From: Diploscapter coronatus
Taxonomy: Eukaryota > Nematoda > Chromadorea > Rhabditida > Rhabditidae
Direction: 5' to 3'
Assembly (NCBI GenBank): GCA_964036155.1
Contig: OZ038422.1
Coordinates: 14,717,201 to 14,781,200, forward strand
Length of the DNA stretch: 64,000 bases
Position numbers and translations under genes: made by a program. The notes under the pieces are model-generated. The model was not told where the DNA came from. It saw nothing but the letters and a program-made list of their open reading frames with translations, and did no database searches. Of this stretch, positions 22,201 through 35,700 are shown piece after piece (within the stretch, counting starts at the first letter, position 1; every line of letters begins with the position of its first letter).

Positions 22201-25200
22201 AAATGTTACCGTAGGCTGTGTATTGATCAAACTAGTCGGGACTCGAGAATATTTGCAAAGAATTTGTTACTCATTCATGATTTTCGTATTCCAAGAAGTG
22301 TTTATGGATTTCATTTGAAAATGTATTTTCAAATTAGCTTCAACAAATTACTCCATATGCTTTGATTAAACCTTTTGCCAATTTAATACAAATTTTTAGC
22401 TTCAATTTTAAGAAAAATAACTTTCATTCTAATATATCATCACCGTAATTATTTTCGTTTCAACTCTCCTATTTTTTATAAATCTTCATCTCTCTAGCCA
22501 TATGATTGATTCTCTTCCTTTACAAAAAGTTGCAATTTTCATTTTTTTCCCATAATAGTTGCGGTTATGGTTTCATAAAATTCCTCGTAATATCTCAATT
22601 AAAACTGCCCAGACTATTTCCAAACTTCACTTTTTCCTGCAACATGTCCCAAAATGCCCTCCTTTGGCAGTGTGCAACCCCGTAATTAGACGTTTTTACG
22701 CTCTCGGTCACTTCATTTTTTATAGCTGCACTTGAATTGGCCCAAGTCGATCATCGCTGAGAGTGACCTTGATTTGTTGCCAGTCGGATAAATTAGGCGA
22801 TCAGAATTGAACCCCAATTTTAAAGAATCTTATTTCAGTCTCTATATCCTATATATACTATCATCTTGGGAGAAATTTAATTTTTATCATTCTATGATTA
22901 ATTTTAAAATAAGTTTCAGAATTCCAAATATCCCATAAAATAATAGCTATTTTTCATAGCAGTTGATAAGAGTATTGGGAAAATATTATCGAATTTCTGA
23001 AAATATATTTGATTTTTTCGCCTATTATACTATGAAAATTCCATGTAATTTCCACTAATCAATCGATAATACCACTCTTCCATGCCTATCTATTCCCCTT
23101 TGATAGACTCTCCTCCTGCCTATCACCCCTACCTTCACTTGCCCCTCCCGGTTACTGTAGACTGGCAATCGAATTTTACGACCCCCATAAATTATATTCG
23201 CACTTTTATATGAAGATTTTTACCTTTATTTTTCCCTTTCATAATTTTCGAAAATTCCTTTAATCGCGTCAATTTTATTCTATTTTTAAGCTTAAATTTC
23301 AATTCTTATCTAAAAATTGTCCATTCTAATTTTCTAAATTATAATTTAAAAAAATTTTTTTTGTTGGAGTCATTTCTCACAAAATCTAGGAATTAGAATA
23401 TAAGTGGACAATTTTCCTATTTGTCACAAAATTTCCTATTAGGGGTGAAAGATATGGAGTTTTGATAGACGGTCATGTCCCGGGGCTATGCCTTTTCTCA
23501 ATTAGATGGCCCTTAGGTTATAAACTTAGAGTTCATACGCACTTCGCAGGATTCTCAGCAATTATCGCAAATTTGACACGAGTAATCGAGGATTTTACTT
23601 CCGGTCAATTTTTTTTTCGTCCTGAGGCGAAAAATCTTGACTTCAACTTTCAATGGGTTACTGTAGATTTAACGATTTTTGACTGACAATACTGTATGAC
23701 GGTCTTTTTTCTAAACTTAAAAATAGCTTAGATTCAAGGAAGAAACAATTTCTAGAACAATAGTGAAGGTTATCGTATTACTGTAACTTATGAAAAAGGA
23801 TTTTTTAAATTAAATCTCAGTTTTAGGTTAAAACTTTGGCGATTTATAAGATTATTTTTCATCGACAAATCTCAAATTTCTAAAAAGTACAAGGGCAAAA
23901 AGTTAAAATTTTGATAATGTCTAATTATTGCACAGTAGCCGAACTTTCAAATTGGCACTAATCTTGGTCGGATTAATTTCTCCATCTCAAATAACAGTTT
24001 GCCTTCAGGCAGAAGGGATTTCGCTATCGCAATCTAAACATTTTGAAAGCCTAGGAAAATTTTGACGATTGGCTCCGAAAATTTGAGGAGAAACTAGAGA
24101 GAGCGGCATTTTAAGAGGGAGTTGAGAAATAGACAGACTTAATCCGCTTACGATTCGAATTTCCATTTTGCACAGAGGAAAATTTCGAATATATCGATCA
24201 CTTCGGTAGAACTTTGAAACTGATGATTTTGACGGAGAGAGCGATTTAAAAGTAGGACTAAGATGTTATTTAAAAACAAAAGAATCTGGATTACGACATA
24301 AAATATTTTGGTCAAATTTTTGAAATAGCATGATGTTTGGAGGCCTATCAGAAATTTTAACAACTCAGCGATAATGTAAATTTTTGGAACGTTTTGATAA
24401 AATGAAGAGTAATTGTATTCAGATCCAAAGATATGACGCCTAAGCGAATGCTCATTTTGTCAAGTAGAGAAACAAAGTTATTGACCTTGAATTACAATAG
24501 GTGTGAGATATTGAATATAAATCATTTCCGAGATCATGGTTCCTAGAACTTTCATTACCTGTCGCGAAACAAGTTAAATAAGGAAATGACTATCTGCAAG
24601 GTTAAATTTTGGTATGCTTTGGAAATCATTGTCAGTAACAGGTCGATCAAAATTCGTCCCGTAGCATTTTTAAAACATAAATAATTTTAATTAACGGTCC
24701 AAAATATGCAGAACGATGATGATGAAATGGTCGATTGATTAGATATTTCTGGGTGAGAGGAGGAGCAGAAATATCAATGCGCTAGTAGGCGTGATGAGAA
24801 AAGCAAATATTGTAAGCAAAATCATTTATTTTTTAGAAAAAATCATCTTAAATTGCGTTAAATTTTCAAAAATAATCACACATATCGTATTTGCGTTTAA
24901 TTTCATTGAAATACCGTAACCTTTGTTTTATTTCCAAATTACTTTTTCGAGACCCTGAATTGATTGCCTTTTATGGTCTTCTTCCTGCAGCAATTTGAAT
25001 GTAATACCTTCGATGATTGAGCAATTACGGGAGTTTATTGTTTACAACTCTGGGAAGGGTTCGTTTGAAAAGGAAGTTAATTTTCAACTTCAATCACAAT
25101 CTTTGAATCCATAATTATTTTTAGAGGAGCTCTTCCAATATTTTATGAATGAAACTTTAATTTTATCGATTTTGGTTAGACAGGCTACATAAAATTTCAA

Positions 25201-28200
25201 CCGATTTTGAAAATATTCATACTCATTTGCTTTTAATTTCCTAACCGTGAACATAAAATTGAAAATATCCTTGATTTATGTTTAAAATTTTAACACGTTT
25301 TCCCTAATTAAAATGTCATTTTAATTTATGCTCGGATTCCATACAATTTGCTTCACAAGATTACGATGCATTATTCCATTTTCATCATTGAAATCTCATT
25401 TTCATGCATTCTTCTTATTCTGACATTTCAAATGGTTTATTTTTGCAAAAAAGAACTAAATTAATTGTCTATTTTATTCGGGAAAGATCTATTTTTGAAA
25501 GAAAAACAGAACTTTAGTTGAATATTGTTCAATTAATTGAATGAGAATATTATATTCAAACTTCTACTCTTCGATCAACAAAAAATCACTTTTCTACTCA
25601 TTTGGCTTTGAAAACGTGCAATCCCCCATTTCCAACTTTCGCTTTCATTTTACCGTATTCCTATTCTCACTTTTGCGATGGGCGTGTCTTGGTTTGCAAT
25701 TTCTCTGTGTACTCTCATTTTCCAGTTATCTCTCGTCGATCGCTTTGTATCGTTTTCAGAGACTGTATCCATAGACTGTTATTTTAAGAGGCGTAACTGA
25801 GCGCGTCCGGGCGCTAACCCGCTTATATTTTCATCTTCTTTACTTTAGAACATCTTTTACGCGAATTTGCGGACTTTAAAGATTACAGATTTACACAACT
25901 CATCCGATTTGTTGTACTCACTCTTGATAAATCCAGGATAATCGCATTTTGATTAGATTATTTGGGAAAATTTGGCAGATTTAAATTTTGAACAATTGTT
26001 TTTAGCGCTGATTTGACTTAAATTATGAATTTTCTGTTTCTTTTTACTAAGAAATTACTTTCTTCTCTTTCTAAAATTATTTCTAATTTTATAATTCGCC
26101 TAAATTTTAAAAAGAAATCGATGTTGAAGTGGGAACTTTTGCCAATTTTTCATATTCTTGCTTAAGTTATCTGAAAAGCCCGATATCGATCAAATTTATC
26201 GGATAATAGAAAACTTTTAATCGGATTTATTATATTATCCTCAAACCTTCCGCAGCTCATCATGTTTTCTCGCCTAAGCTCATAAAGTCCCTTCCAAAAC
26301 TAAATAATATCGGCTTTCCGCGGCAATCCTCTTATTATTGCCATGAATAAATCTATTTTGAGGATTACAAACTCGCTAATTCAAATACTTCTTTTGAGCA
26401 ACCCGCTAAGAGGTTTAGCGGGTTTTAATGAGCTTTCAATTTCAACTCACTGAAGTGCTACTGATTCTGAACTATTTTTTCCTATACTCACGTATCAATT
26501 CTTGGCGTTTCAATTATTATGGTACTGTAGTAAAAGATGCAAAATCAAAATTAAAACCTGAGATAAAAACTGATATCATCTCACGACATTTTTAGAAAAT
26601 GAAAAAAACACGACAGTAAGGAAACTTGCTATTTCTAAAATTACTAAACCCTACGTGATATATTAGACGCCCAAAATGGAAATATAAAAACTTCTAAGAA
26701 AGGGGGCTTCAATTTTGTCATGCACTAAATATATGTAGGAAGAAGCCCTAATCTTTTAGAACAAATGCGTAAATTCCCTGATTTTGATGCAAATAGAAAA
26801 ATCTTCCATTCATTGTTTAGAATGGTCTAAATTTAGGCTAAAGAAAATTTATAAATTCCATGACCTCAATGCTTATCTTGTTTCTCATACCATTCTTTTA
26901 GCATTCGGAAAAATTTTCACAAAACGGCTATCTTTACCTCATGAAACTGACAACTCAGAAATGTCACAGCTTGTTTGTTAGGATAGAAATCTACAGCTAC
27001 ATATCTAAACCTTTATAAATAGCCGCAACATTTTTAAACACCCATGAAATCTTTACATGAATTTGTTCTCATAATTCTTGTCATAATGTTATGATTTTCT
27101 CCAAATTTCTAGCTAAAATAACTTATTCTTTTTTCGTGAATTTATAATCATTTAAAAAATCGCAGACATGGCCTACAGTACAGCTACATTCGCAGCAGCG
27201 TATTCCTCTCACATTCCCTGTCCCTCGACGACGACTTCCACTCCACAACCATTCACTTACAGGTACTGTAGTTGAATTTTTGATTTGTACGTGCGCAGTT
27301 TGTCTTAAAACTACTTATTATTGAAAATCTTGTTGCATATCTAAAAATTTCTAAAAAAAAATGTTTACTGATTTGAATTGCGGGAAGTACTATTTTCTTC
27401 GGAAATGTGTTTAAAAGATATTCACAACTTTTATTGAACATTTTTGCTGTAGTTCCCTCTCCGCATTAAGCGCAAGAAAAAATTACGATTAAAAAATCAA
27501 GTTCTTTTTGATATGCTTCAAACATATTCATAAGATTGTGATGTTTTCGCTGTTCGGAGGAATAACATCCAAACTTACAAATTAAAAAAAAATATATATA
27601 TATATCCTTTTCTGGTGTTTTAAAAATCTCCACAAATTTTCGATAATTTATCCCGTGATCTTTTCTTTAGTTTGTTATTGAAAAATTTCAAGTTCAAAAA
27701 ATCAATAAGACTATTTGAGCATGACAACGGTCCCGGCAATGAGCATGTTCCCCCCACCCCCGTATGTTCCCGGCACATCATCTGCTTCTCCATCAGCCAC
27801 GGGCACCCTGACGACTGCAGCAGCAGCAGCCCTGCTTCCCACTGCTCATACAGCGGACTTGACGTCTGCTTGGAAGGCTTACGGTGAGCTAAGAGTTTTT
27901 TGAAAGTTGCTGAAACCCGAGGTCTTAGACATAAAGCATCTTTCAAAAATGTGATAACTTTTTGATAACTGTTCACACTGAACAAATGAGAACGTCATTA
28001 TTGGTTTGGCCTAGAGATGTGTAAATTTTTAAAAATTATCCAAAGAGAATTGGATTTTGGACAATATCATTTTTCGATAAAACATAAAACACTACTGAGT
28101 TTTTAATGATTCTCGGCAGAAATTTTCATTAAAAAAGTCTTTAAGAATAAATTGAGATTACGGTATTCAACGACTCATAATTTCTTTCGAAGTTTTGAAA

Positions 28201-30177
28201 AATGAGGTCACATTTCGAATGGAGTTGTGCGGAAAGTTGGTTCAGGTTTTCTGCATCCTTGTCTCTCTCGATTCATCATGATCTTTCGATTATAAGAGGA
28301 TTTACCTTCCCTCACAAACTTTGCAGTCTATATGCAAATGAAAAATGACAAGCGAATTGAGGACTCGGGATGACAGAAAGTCATCAATATTTATCAATAC
28401 AATTCGTGAAAATTCTGAAAATTGTATGAAAGTATTTTGAGAGAAAGAAGACAGGTGGTTTGCAAAGTAATACAATTAGCATGATGAAAATTTACGAAAT
28501 TATGAAGGCCTATGTTTCAAAATTTATCTGGAGCAAACGACTATTTTTGTTATTAATCAGCAGTCATATTAGGCACAAAATATGCTAATTTAAAATTACC
28601 GAATTAGAGAAGAATTTTCAGCGATGATACCTCGGAAAAACCGGCGAGAGCGGACGACGTTTAATCGCCAGCAATTAGAGGTGTTCATTTCAATTCTCAA
28701 TATCTTTTATTTTTAGAAATTTCAGGTGCTCGAAAATCTGTTCGCCACGACACATTATCCTGACGTGTTCACGAGAGAGAAAGTCGCCGAGCAAATTCAG
28801 TTGCAAGAAAGTCGGATACAGGTATGAAATGTGCTACAACTTTTTAGAAATTGATTTCATTACTCATCGTATTACACCGCTTCGAAATCATTCATTAATA
28901 AAAATCCCGATCTTCAGGTCTGGTTCAAGAACCGTCGCGCAAAGCATCGTCAACAGGAAAAACAAAAGCCCAAAGATGACAAAAAAGATGGTTTGGAAGG
29001 TAAGTTGAAAACTTTAAAAAATCAAATGATGCTTGCAAATTCTAATTATACAATTGATTGTGGCTATCAGAAAAGAACCGAACCTTGGATCATTTTCTAA
29101 GTAATCGTAATCTCTAAGGCTAAATTTTGAAAAAAGATCATAATTGAAAAAATTAGCATATCATAAAAATACCGTAACCCAGACAAAAATGTCAATTGCG
29201 CATCCAACATATCAATTGAGCAAACGTCCTTGTTTAGTGTCGCGAACGAAGACCGAAATCGACGTCTCGCCCCTACCGTATCAGCCACAGATAAGCAGTG
29301 AGCCAGAAACTACGTAAGTTAGAGAGAGTCGAAAAGAAAGAAAGAAAGAAAGAAAAGGCAGGAGAAGGGAATGATTAGGGAAAATCACACGATAAAATAT
29401 TTTGAATTTTTAGCTAAAAATTCAGTTAAATTTATCATTTTTAATTTGAAGTCAAGCAGTATCAGGGAAAACGAATTATCACTAATATTTTGCATGACTA
29501 TCAGGGAAATAACTAGACTTAAAATACATATTCCATAAGAAGTAGATTTTTAAGAGAATTAGTCTATTTTCAGTGACGTCAAACCCACAGTCGCTTCAGT
29601 GTCCGAAAGCGTGAGTCCGAAATCCGGTGGATCGCCGACTCGGACCTCGCCCATTTCCGGCAGCTCGAGTGGACTCGGGGACAGTTCTTGGAGCAGTGAT
29701 ATTTCTATTTCGGTAAGCATTTCTGTTTCAATCGTTCAAAATTAGACAATTTCTGAATCATGTTGCAAACTTTCATCTATCAAAGCTATTGGAAAACGAT
29801 ATGATCAGCAGTTGCAAGTACTGAGCAAATTTAATTTTCTTTTCCGAAATAGAAAAAAAAAAAACTATTTTTTGAAATTCTTCTTAAAATAATCCAAATT
29901 TAGGTAGCCCCAACCGTAGCACCCGCAATGAGTACTCTGGTGACGACATCAATAAGGTATTCAAAGAAATGAAATCAAATTATCCGCGAGTTTTTTGATT
30001 GATTTTTGAAATTCCAGCTCCCCCACAGTCTACAGCAGTTACCCTCCCCTATACGCGCCCCCATCCTACTACCCAACAATGCTCGACCCGACTGCCTACG
30101 CCGGATACACGACGTACAATTACAGTGCCCCACAATACCCGAGTAATCCGTACTTCTTCTCGAATGGGACTTTGTGA
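19290..30177 (+). CDS. ttx-1: OTX/orthodenticle homeobox transcription factor
   Basis: Ten exons, 332 aa: 19290-19362, 27166-27262, 27720-27883, 28622-28680, 28726-28821, 28918-28999, 29238-29313, 29574-29712, 29904-29956, 30018-30177. The homeodomain is residues 118-177, of the OTX class ([27 protein letters not shown]) with Lys at homeodomain position 50 ([11 protein letters not shown]), which dictates TAATCC binding. The N-terminus has Pro/Ala-rich tracts; the C-terminus is Ser/Tyr/Pro-rich, as in activation regions. Nematodes have three such genes (ttx-1, ceh-36, ceh-37). The very long first intron and short 5' exon favour ttx-1, which specifies the AFD thermosensory neuron and acts in pharynx; the symbol is an inference. 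Exon 2 carries its own ATG (27168), so a shorter form starting there is likely. Exon 3 uses a TTTGAG acceptor. Confidence 0.88.
19363..27165. promoter_or_regulatory. 7.8-kb first intron of the homeobox gene, probable regulatory region
   Basis: No gene, repeat array or RNA gene is visible on either strand. Scattered sites for a K50 homeodomain occur (GGATTAA at 20388 and 23973, TAATCC at 24140), which would allow autoregulation. A pyrimidine-rich block lies at about 23070-23160. The ORFs inside are short and not protein-like. Given the alternative ATG in exon 2, the 3' end of this intron probably also holds an internal promoter. The regulatory role is inferred. Confidence 0.35.
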
Positions 30178-31323
30178 AATTTATGCATTTGGTAATTTGA
30201 ATATACGTACATTCGACACATCGCTATAGCAATTTATGGTGTGATAATAATGTCGTGAAGCTTCATATTACCAAGATTTTCGACGTCAATCAAGTAGCTC
30301 TTACAATAGATCTATATTTGGATATAGTTACGAAAGTGTAACTGTCAAACCTATTCGCAAAATTAGTTAGCGATTTCCGTCGAACATATTCAAAAACTTT
30401 AGAATTTCGAATCTGACATATCGTACTTAAAAAAGTATCTTCAAGAAACATTTCTTGCCAATTCTTTAGGCTAACATTCTCTGTATAATAATTCTGAACA
30501 AGGTAACATTGAACTTTATTTACAATTCTTATCCTAAAATTGTGCCCTATTTTCATTAGACTTTTTTGGATGTTCGGTATTTGAGCTTTAATAACGTGAT
30601 ATTAAACTTGAGTTTCAATTTTTGTAAGATTTTATTGAACCATTTCAGCTATTTTATGTTCTTGAGACAAATTTAATAAATGTATTTAGGTTAAAATTGC
30701 GTAATATGTCAGGATTGAAAGATACTTTATCACTTTTTCATTTATCTGACTGCACGTCTCAAATCAGCACTTTGTTCGTCACTTCCCACAAAATATCGTT
30801 CAGCGCGGTTTTCATTTCCAAATTATTAAAGCGTTATCTGTTTGATAGTTAATTTTTATGGCTAAACTTTGTTTGGTGAGTCAGAATTTAAAATAATCAA
30901 TCAAGCATGCCAATCATCACTTCTCGCACTACTCAATTTTCGCGTTAGTTTTAAACTCGTCCTGTTCTTCGTCTCATTTTTGGCAATTAATAAAAGTAGC
31001 AGTTTATATCATTGTGATCTTCTATAAAAATTTCTAAATGCATTATTTTCACTTGTATTTTCGGTACTACATTTAGTGATGTCGATACTGCTTAGCGATA
31101 TTACCTTATAATTTTAAAAAATTTCACCTATAACTTGGAACTTATATTTTGATATTTCACATTTCATCAAATGAAATTAGTTCAATGCTAATCAAGGCCT
31201 AACTACGAGTTTAAAATTTTTATAAGATCACATGAATGAATAGAATTTTAATACTGACTAAATTAGGTTTCTTTAAAATGATGAAAGTACTAATATTAAT
31301 CTATCGTTTAATATAAATTTAAC
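30178..31323. other. Intergenic stretch after the homeobox gene
   Basis: Contains the 3' untranslated region of the homeobox gene (AATAAA near 30675) and AT-rich sequence. An ATG-GCT hexacodon followed by GTGAGT at about 30858 could be a first exon for the 7TM fragment at 31336. Confidence 0.35.
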
Positions 31324-31335
31324 TTGATTTTTCAG

Positions 31336-31557
31336 ATATTTTTCGCCCTGATTTGTTTCTCCCAAAATTTCTACGTTTGCATTTGGCGATCTAGCGAATA
31401 TCGTTCCGCAGTCAGAAAATTATACCACCCCATTTTCAACAAATTCCTACGAAAATGTCGAAGAAACAATGCTTGCAAATTTGGAACTTGCATTAGAAAA
31501 CACACTGCTTCAATTAATACTAAAGCTGTTGAAATAGCGCAGCAATTTCAAAGATAA
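31336..31557 (+). pseudogene. 7TM receptor tail fragment
   Basis: After the acceptor TTTTTCAG the frame encodes the end of a seventh membrane helix and a basic tail (SQNFYVCIW, SSEYRSAVRKLYHP), the pattern seen in nematode Srx/Srsx-type and related receptors, then stops. A six-codon ATG exon near 30858 joins in frame, but helices 1-6 are absent. I read it as a remnant of a chemoreceptor gene. Confidence 0.35.
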
Positions 31558-31636
31558 AATAAATTGAATATTTTTATTACAACGAAGTAAACGTCGTTAT
31601 AGTATTGACTAGATAAAATTCGATATCATTTTTAAT

Positions 31637-32116
31637 CTATCTGCAATATGAACATGATTTAGGACAATTATTCATCATAGGTCCGGCAAAACCGTCATGG
31701 AAACAATATCCGTTCATCGCCCAAACTACTAAAAAATTAGGTTTATGAAATTTTGAAATTATTCTTTAGATACTCACCGCAATGACTATCTTTATCCTGG
31801 CATTCTAAAAAATTCATAAATTTAGTTGTGTTAAATTAAATATAATACACAAAACTAATATATCGAGAAAAAATTATTCGATGATATACAAGAAAAGTAT
31901 TTCATGGACCAGATTTTTCTGGACGTTTCAATAGGTACAAAATTATTCGCAATTAATAGTCAACAAAAACTCACCGTTCCTGATGAAAGTAAATGTAGGT
32001 GACTTCAATGTGCATTTTTCCCCAGGCTTTAATTCATATTCACAATCGTCATCCGCACAAGTAGCGATAATAATTAAAAAAGTTAATCGTAGAAGTAGTC
32101 CATAGCAATTGATCAT
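31637..32116 (-). CDS. Secreted ShKT-domain peptide, 86 aa
   Basis: Three exons in phase: 32116-31975, 31804-31778, 31728-31637. A signal peptide of about 20 residues is followed by a short acidic Cys-containing linker, then one ShKT domain with six cysteines spaced C-x6-C-x8-C-x12-C-x3-C-x2-C, including the typical Trp-Ala and Gly-Tyr-Cys positions. ShKT domains are very common in nematode secreted proteins and usually sit next to enzyme domains; a single-domain form may act as an extracellular peptide or potassium-channel modulator, but nothing here shows that. Two further cysteines upstream could pair. The gene lies tail-to-tail with the 7TM fragment. Confidence 0.75.
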
Positions 32117-32735
32117 AATGTTAATGTATCAGTAATGGTGTAGTTTCATGGGTTAGTTGAGTGAAAAATCGATTTCAGTCGGCCACATTTTGACGTAATT
32201 CATCATTAGTGGTTATCATTCAGCGAAAATGGAGAATGTTGTCACAAAATATTGCATCTAATGATAGCTATCACTTCAGTACACTGTAAATACTTGAAAG
32301 ATTCGAACTTCAATTTCTATTACCAACATGATAATCTTCTCTATGCGATGCTTTGTATATTCAGATTTTTATTATCACTTGATAAAAACTTTACGATTAC
32401 TCAGAGAGGTAGAGTAAAACTCAATATGACCTTCGAATAGCAAAGTTAAGAGAAGTAAACTTGAGAATGACAAGAATGGCAAAGTTATGAGCTGTCATGA
32501 ATGATGAAGGAATGACTCGTATTTAAATTCTTTGATCCGAAAATTGCAGTTTTAAGTCATGAAATATCAATGGAATACCCGTAGTTCGATATCATACAAA
32601 AAGTATCAAGATGGAAATTTACTTTTACTGCACTGTGATTCCGAATTTACATTTCTATTTCATAAAAAAAATGTAAAATATCTCAAATCATATTTCAGCG
32701 CCGTCCAAGTATAAAAAGTAGGATGAGGAAACTTT
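32117..32735. other. Intergenic stretch between ShKT gene and CACHD1-like gene
   Basis: Both flanking genes are on the minus strand, so this holds the 3' end of the CACHD1-like transcript and the promoter of the ShKT gene. No other feature seen. Confidence 0.35.
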
Positions 32736-35700
32736 CTATGAAACCGAAACGATCAAAACAGCCGACTGACTGCTTTCGTCAACTGAGCTGGTTGTCGTCG
32801 TTTCTGGGTCCAGGGATATCTTCTTCAAATCCTTTTGATCTATTGCGCTTACATTTGGGGATCGACGGGGCTCGTGGAAGCCACTGAAATTGTGTTTGAA
32901 AATTTTCCGATAATTTATAAATTTATACATCCTACAACTATTAAACACTGATGCAGCTAAACTTTGACTATAATAGGAAAATGCTTGAGACTTACCCACT
33001 AGTCGCACAGCAGTCACTTCCATCCGCGGTGTTTCGTTCAGTCATCGTCGAGTATCCGTGATCACTGCTCACTGTAGCGGGTGGTTGTCTTCTGGATACC
33101 TCTGGAATTGGAATAGAATCTTTTTGAGTTGATTTACTGATAGAAGACTCATCTATCTCTTACAATCAGCGATTTTCGCCTTCAAGCACTGTTAAAGTCA
33201 ATTCTTCCCATCCCAAGGCTTATAGATGAAAGAACATTCTCTTTTACCTGGTGGTTCCGTTTCGAAAGAAGCCAGTTGTAAAGCCATTTTCTCCGCCTCG
33301 CGATACAAACTTCCGTCGTGGTCGAATTCGTACGAGTTCTGCCCGTGTCTGGAGAACAGAGCCACTCCGGATGCATCGAACGGACGACGCTCCACGAGAC
33401 GACGCATCTGAAAGTTGATTTTTCTGCCATTTCAAATCTCTGGAAGATATGTTTCAGCGAATTCCTTTAAAAATTTTATGAATGACTAAAATAGTAACGA
33501 TGTGTCACCCCGATAGGCTAAACAAAGACTCTTCTAAACTCACCAATTTCCTATACCAGAATATCAGCAGCACGAATATCGTAATCGTCAGAATGCAAGC
33601 CAGAAACGGTCCCAATGGAACTGAGAAGGATATGTCATCCAATGAAATTTCCGAGTCGGAATTCGATTCTGAAGAAACGAGTTTAACAATGGAAAGAAAG
33701 ATTCAAATTACTCATAACAGTTCGCTTCTGTACTCCTTGATAACAGGATGATATGGCACTGCAGAACGGCATCGAATTTGGTGTGCCATCGAATGAGAAT
33801 CTGCACCATTCACAACCAGCCGTGGAACGACAGGAAGATGGGTTGAGGAGTTGAGAGCAGCTGAATAAACTTTGCATTTTTTATTTAAAGACCATTATGA
33901 TATCATGTTTATTTGAGCGTTTTCGATTATGTTTCAAAACTATTCGTGACATTGTGATGATCATCTTTAATTATTGAGGTAAGGATAAAAAAGTCGCCTA
34001 TTAAAAATAGCTAAAATATCAAGATTATTCTTATGACAGTATAATAAACTTTACAATTATGCTAACAAAATTCTGACAAACTATCACCTTTTCTGAAACA
34101 GCGTTAAAATTTACTCACTCAATATGCCCACAGCTCGCTAGCTTCTTTTCATGAGATATCGGCATCGGAGGCGGGATGAATGACTCGACTGAATGTTCGA
34201 TAGGGCATCGATCCAGGTGCTGTTCAGATTGACAGCTACTCTGCCTGCCGCATTCGCAGGGACACTCACAGTCAGAGGAATCGAATCGACTACAGAGGAG
34301 ACAGCGTTTGCCCTTTACTGAACACGGGCAGAAGGCTCCTGAAATTGGCGATTATTGATTAGCAAATCATTTAGTTAGAATAAATCCTCCGAAAAATATT
34401 ATTTCAGTTATATTTTCTTTGTATTTGTCCTAAAGACATATTTTTCTCGAAAAGAATTATCTCGTCCCCATGAAACCTATACTGACCAGCAATAGCCCTG
34501 TTGCAGCTAGAATTGACCATCGATAGGAACAAATTCGTGGATTGAATGAACAATGTTTCGCTGTGCAAAGGACCAACCATGCGAGTTGAGGAAGCTTCGC
34601 CGCATTGAACCTGCAAATGAAGTGTTAAACGAATTATTTTAATTTGAAAGCCTAATATTTACAAATGTTCTATCGGAATATCAAAAACTTTCCTTTTCTC
34701 TATAAATATTCATTTCAAAAATTCTGAGACATACCGTGAAAACCCTCGTATAATTCGTGTTCCATTCGTAGAATCTTCTCATGCTTGTCTCCGTCGCACA
34801 TTCCATTTTCTTCACTATCTTCCCGCTTCGGATCATCAAAGTAGCGAGCATCGGTTCAAGATGGTTGAAGTGGAATCGCTCGATTGCGTCCGTCAAAGGT
34901 CGGGCCTGTTCAGGCTTATCGTCAGAATACACAACAGATCCAGTTGATGTAAAGAGAATGCAGCGTTTCGACTAAATTTTTTTTGCTTATTTAAAGGTAA
35001 TGAAATTTTGATTACCTTTCCACAAGACGGTATGGCTTCATTTAAAACGATGGAGAGAAAAGTTGACGGGAAATCCATTGCAATAACGAGTAGAGACTGA
35101 AAAGTTATAAAATCTAGTTAGTTGAATTTTAGTTCTATACTCGTTTTTCATTGTAATTGCTGAGAACTATCGGCGAAATCGTATCTTATAAATTTCTATA
35201 AACCTAAACCCTTCTGAAACCTACATTTGAAGAATTGCCCGATTTGACTGCATATGATAGAGTTATCAAATCTCCAACATTCGGATCGCGAATCGGTCCA
35301 GTCAAGACGATTGAGCCTGGGTTTTGCATAGCAGAAATGAACCATCTCTGAGTGGTAGGGTCGTAGTCGTCTTTTACTTCTGAAATATTGTAAATCTTTT
35401 CGCTCGGAAAGTTAATCAGATTTATATTATTTTGATAGGTGTCAATTATCATTGAAAATGATTTCTACCTACCTATCCGGAATTTTGAAACATGCCATAA
35501 GATTTTTCGTAACGACTCTATACTAAGGATTCTTGATAAATAAACACTTCCTTATCCCTTTTCTGTGCCAAATATAGTAATTCTTCCGAAGATAATATAA
35601 ACTTTCAAACGAATATATTATGAGTTAATTGGGTGAAATTTTCAAGAATCCTTAACTGAAAAAACTATGATAGAAAATCATCATACCTGTAGCAGGATAA

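Noticed and set aside
23462..23686. 74-codon ORF inside the long homeobox intron
   Set aside because: No start context, splice signals or recognisable motif; composition matches flanking non-coding DNA.
27620..27985. 121-codon minus-strand ORF over homeobox exon 3
   Set aside because: Antisense shadow of the Pro/Ala-rich coding exon.
33182..33435. Several overlapping ORFs on both strands
   Set aside because: They are alternative-frame shadows of the CACHD1-like exon 33407-33248.
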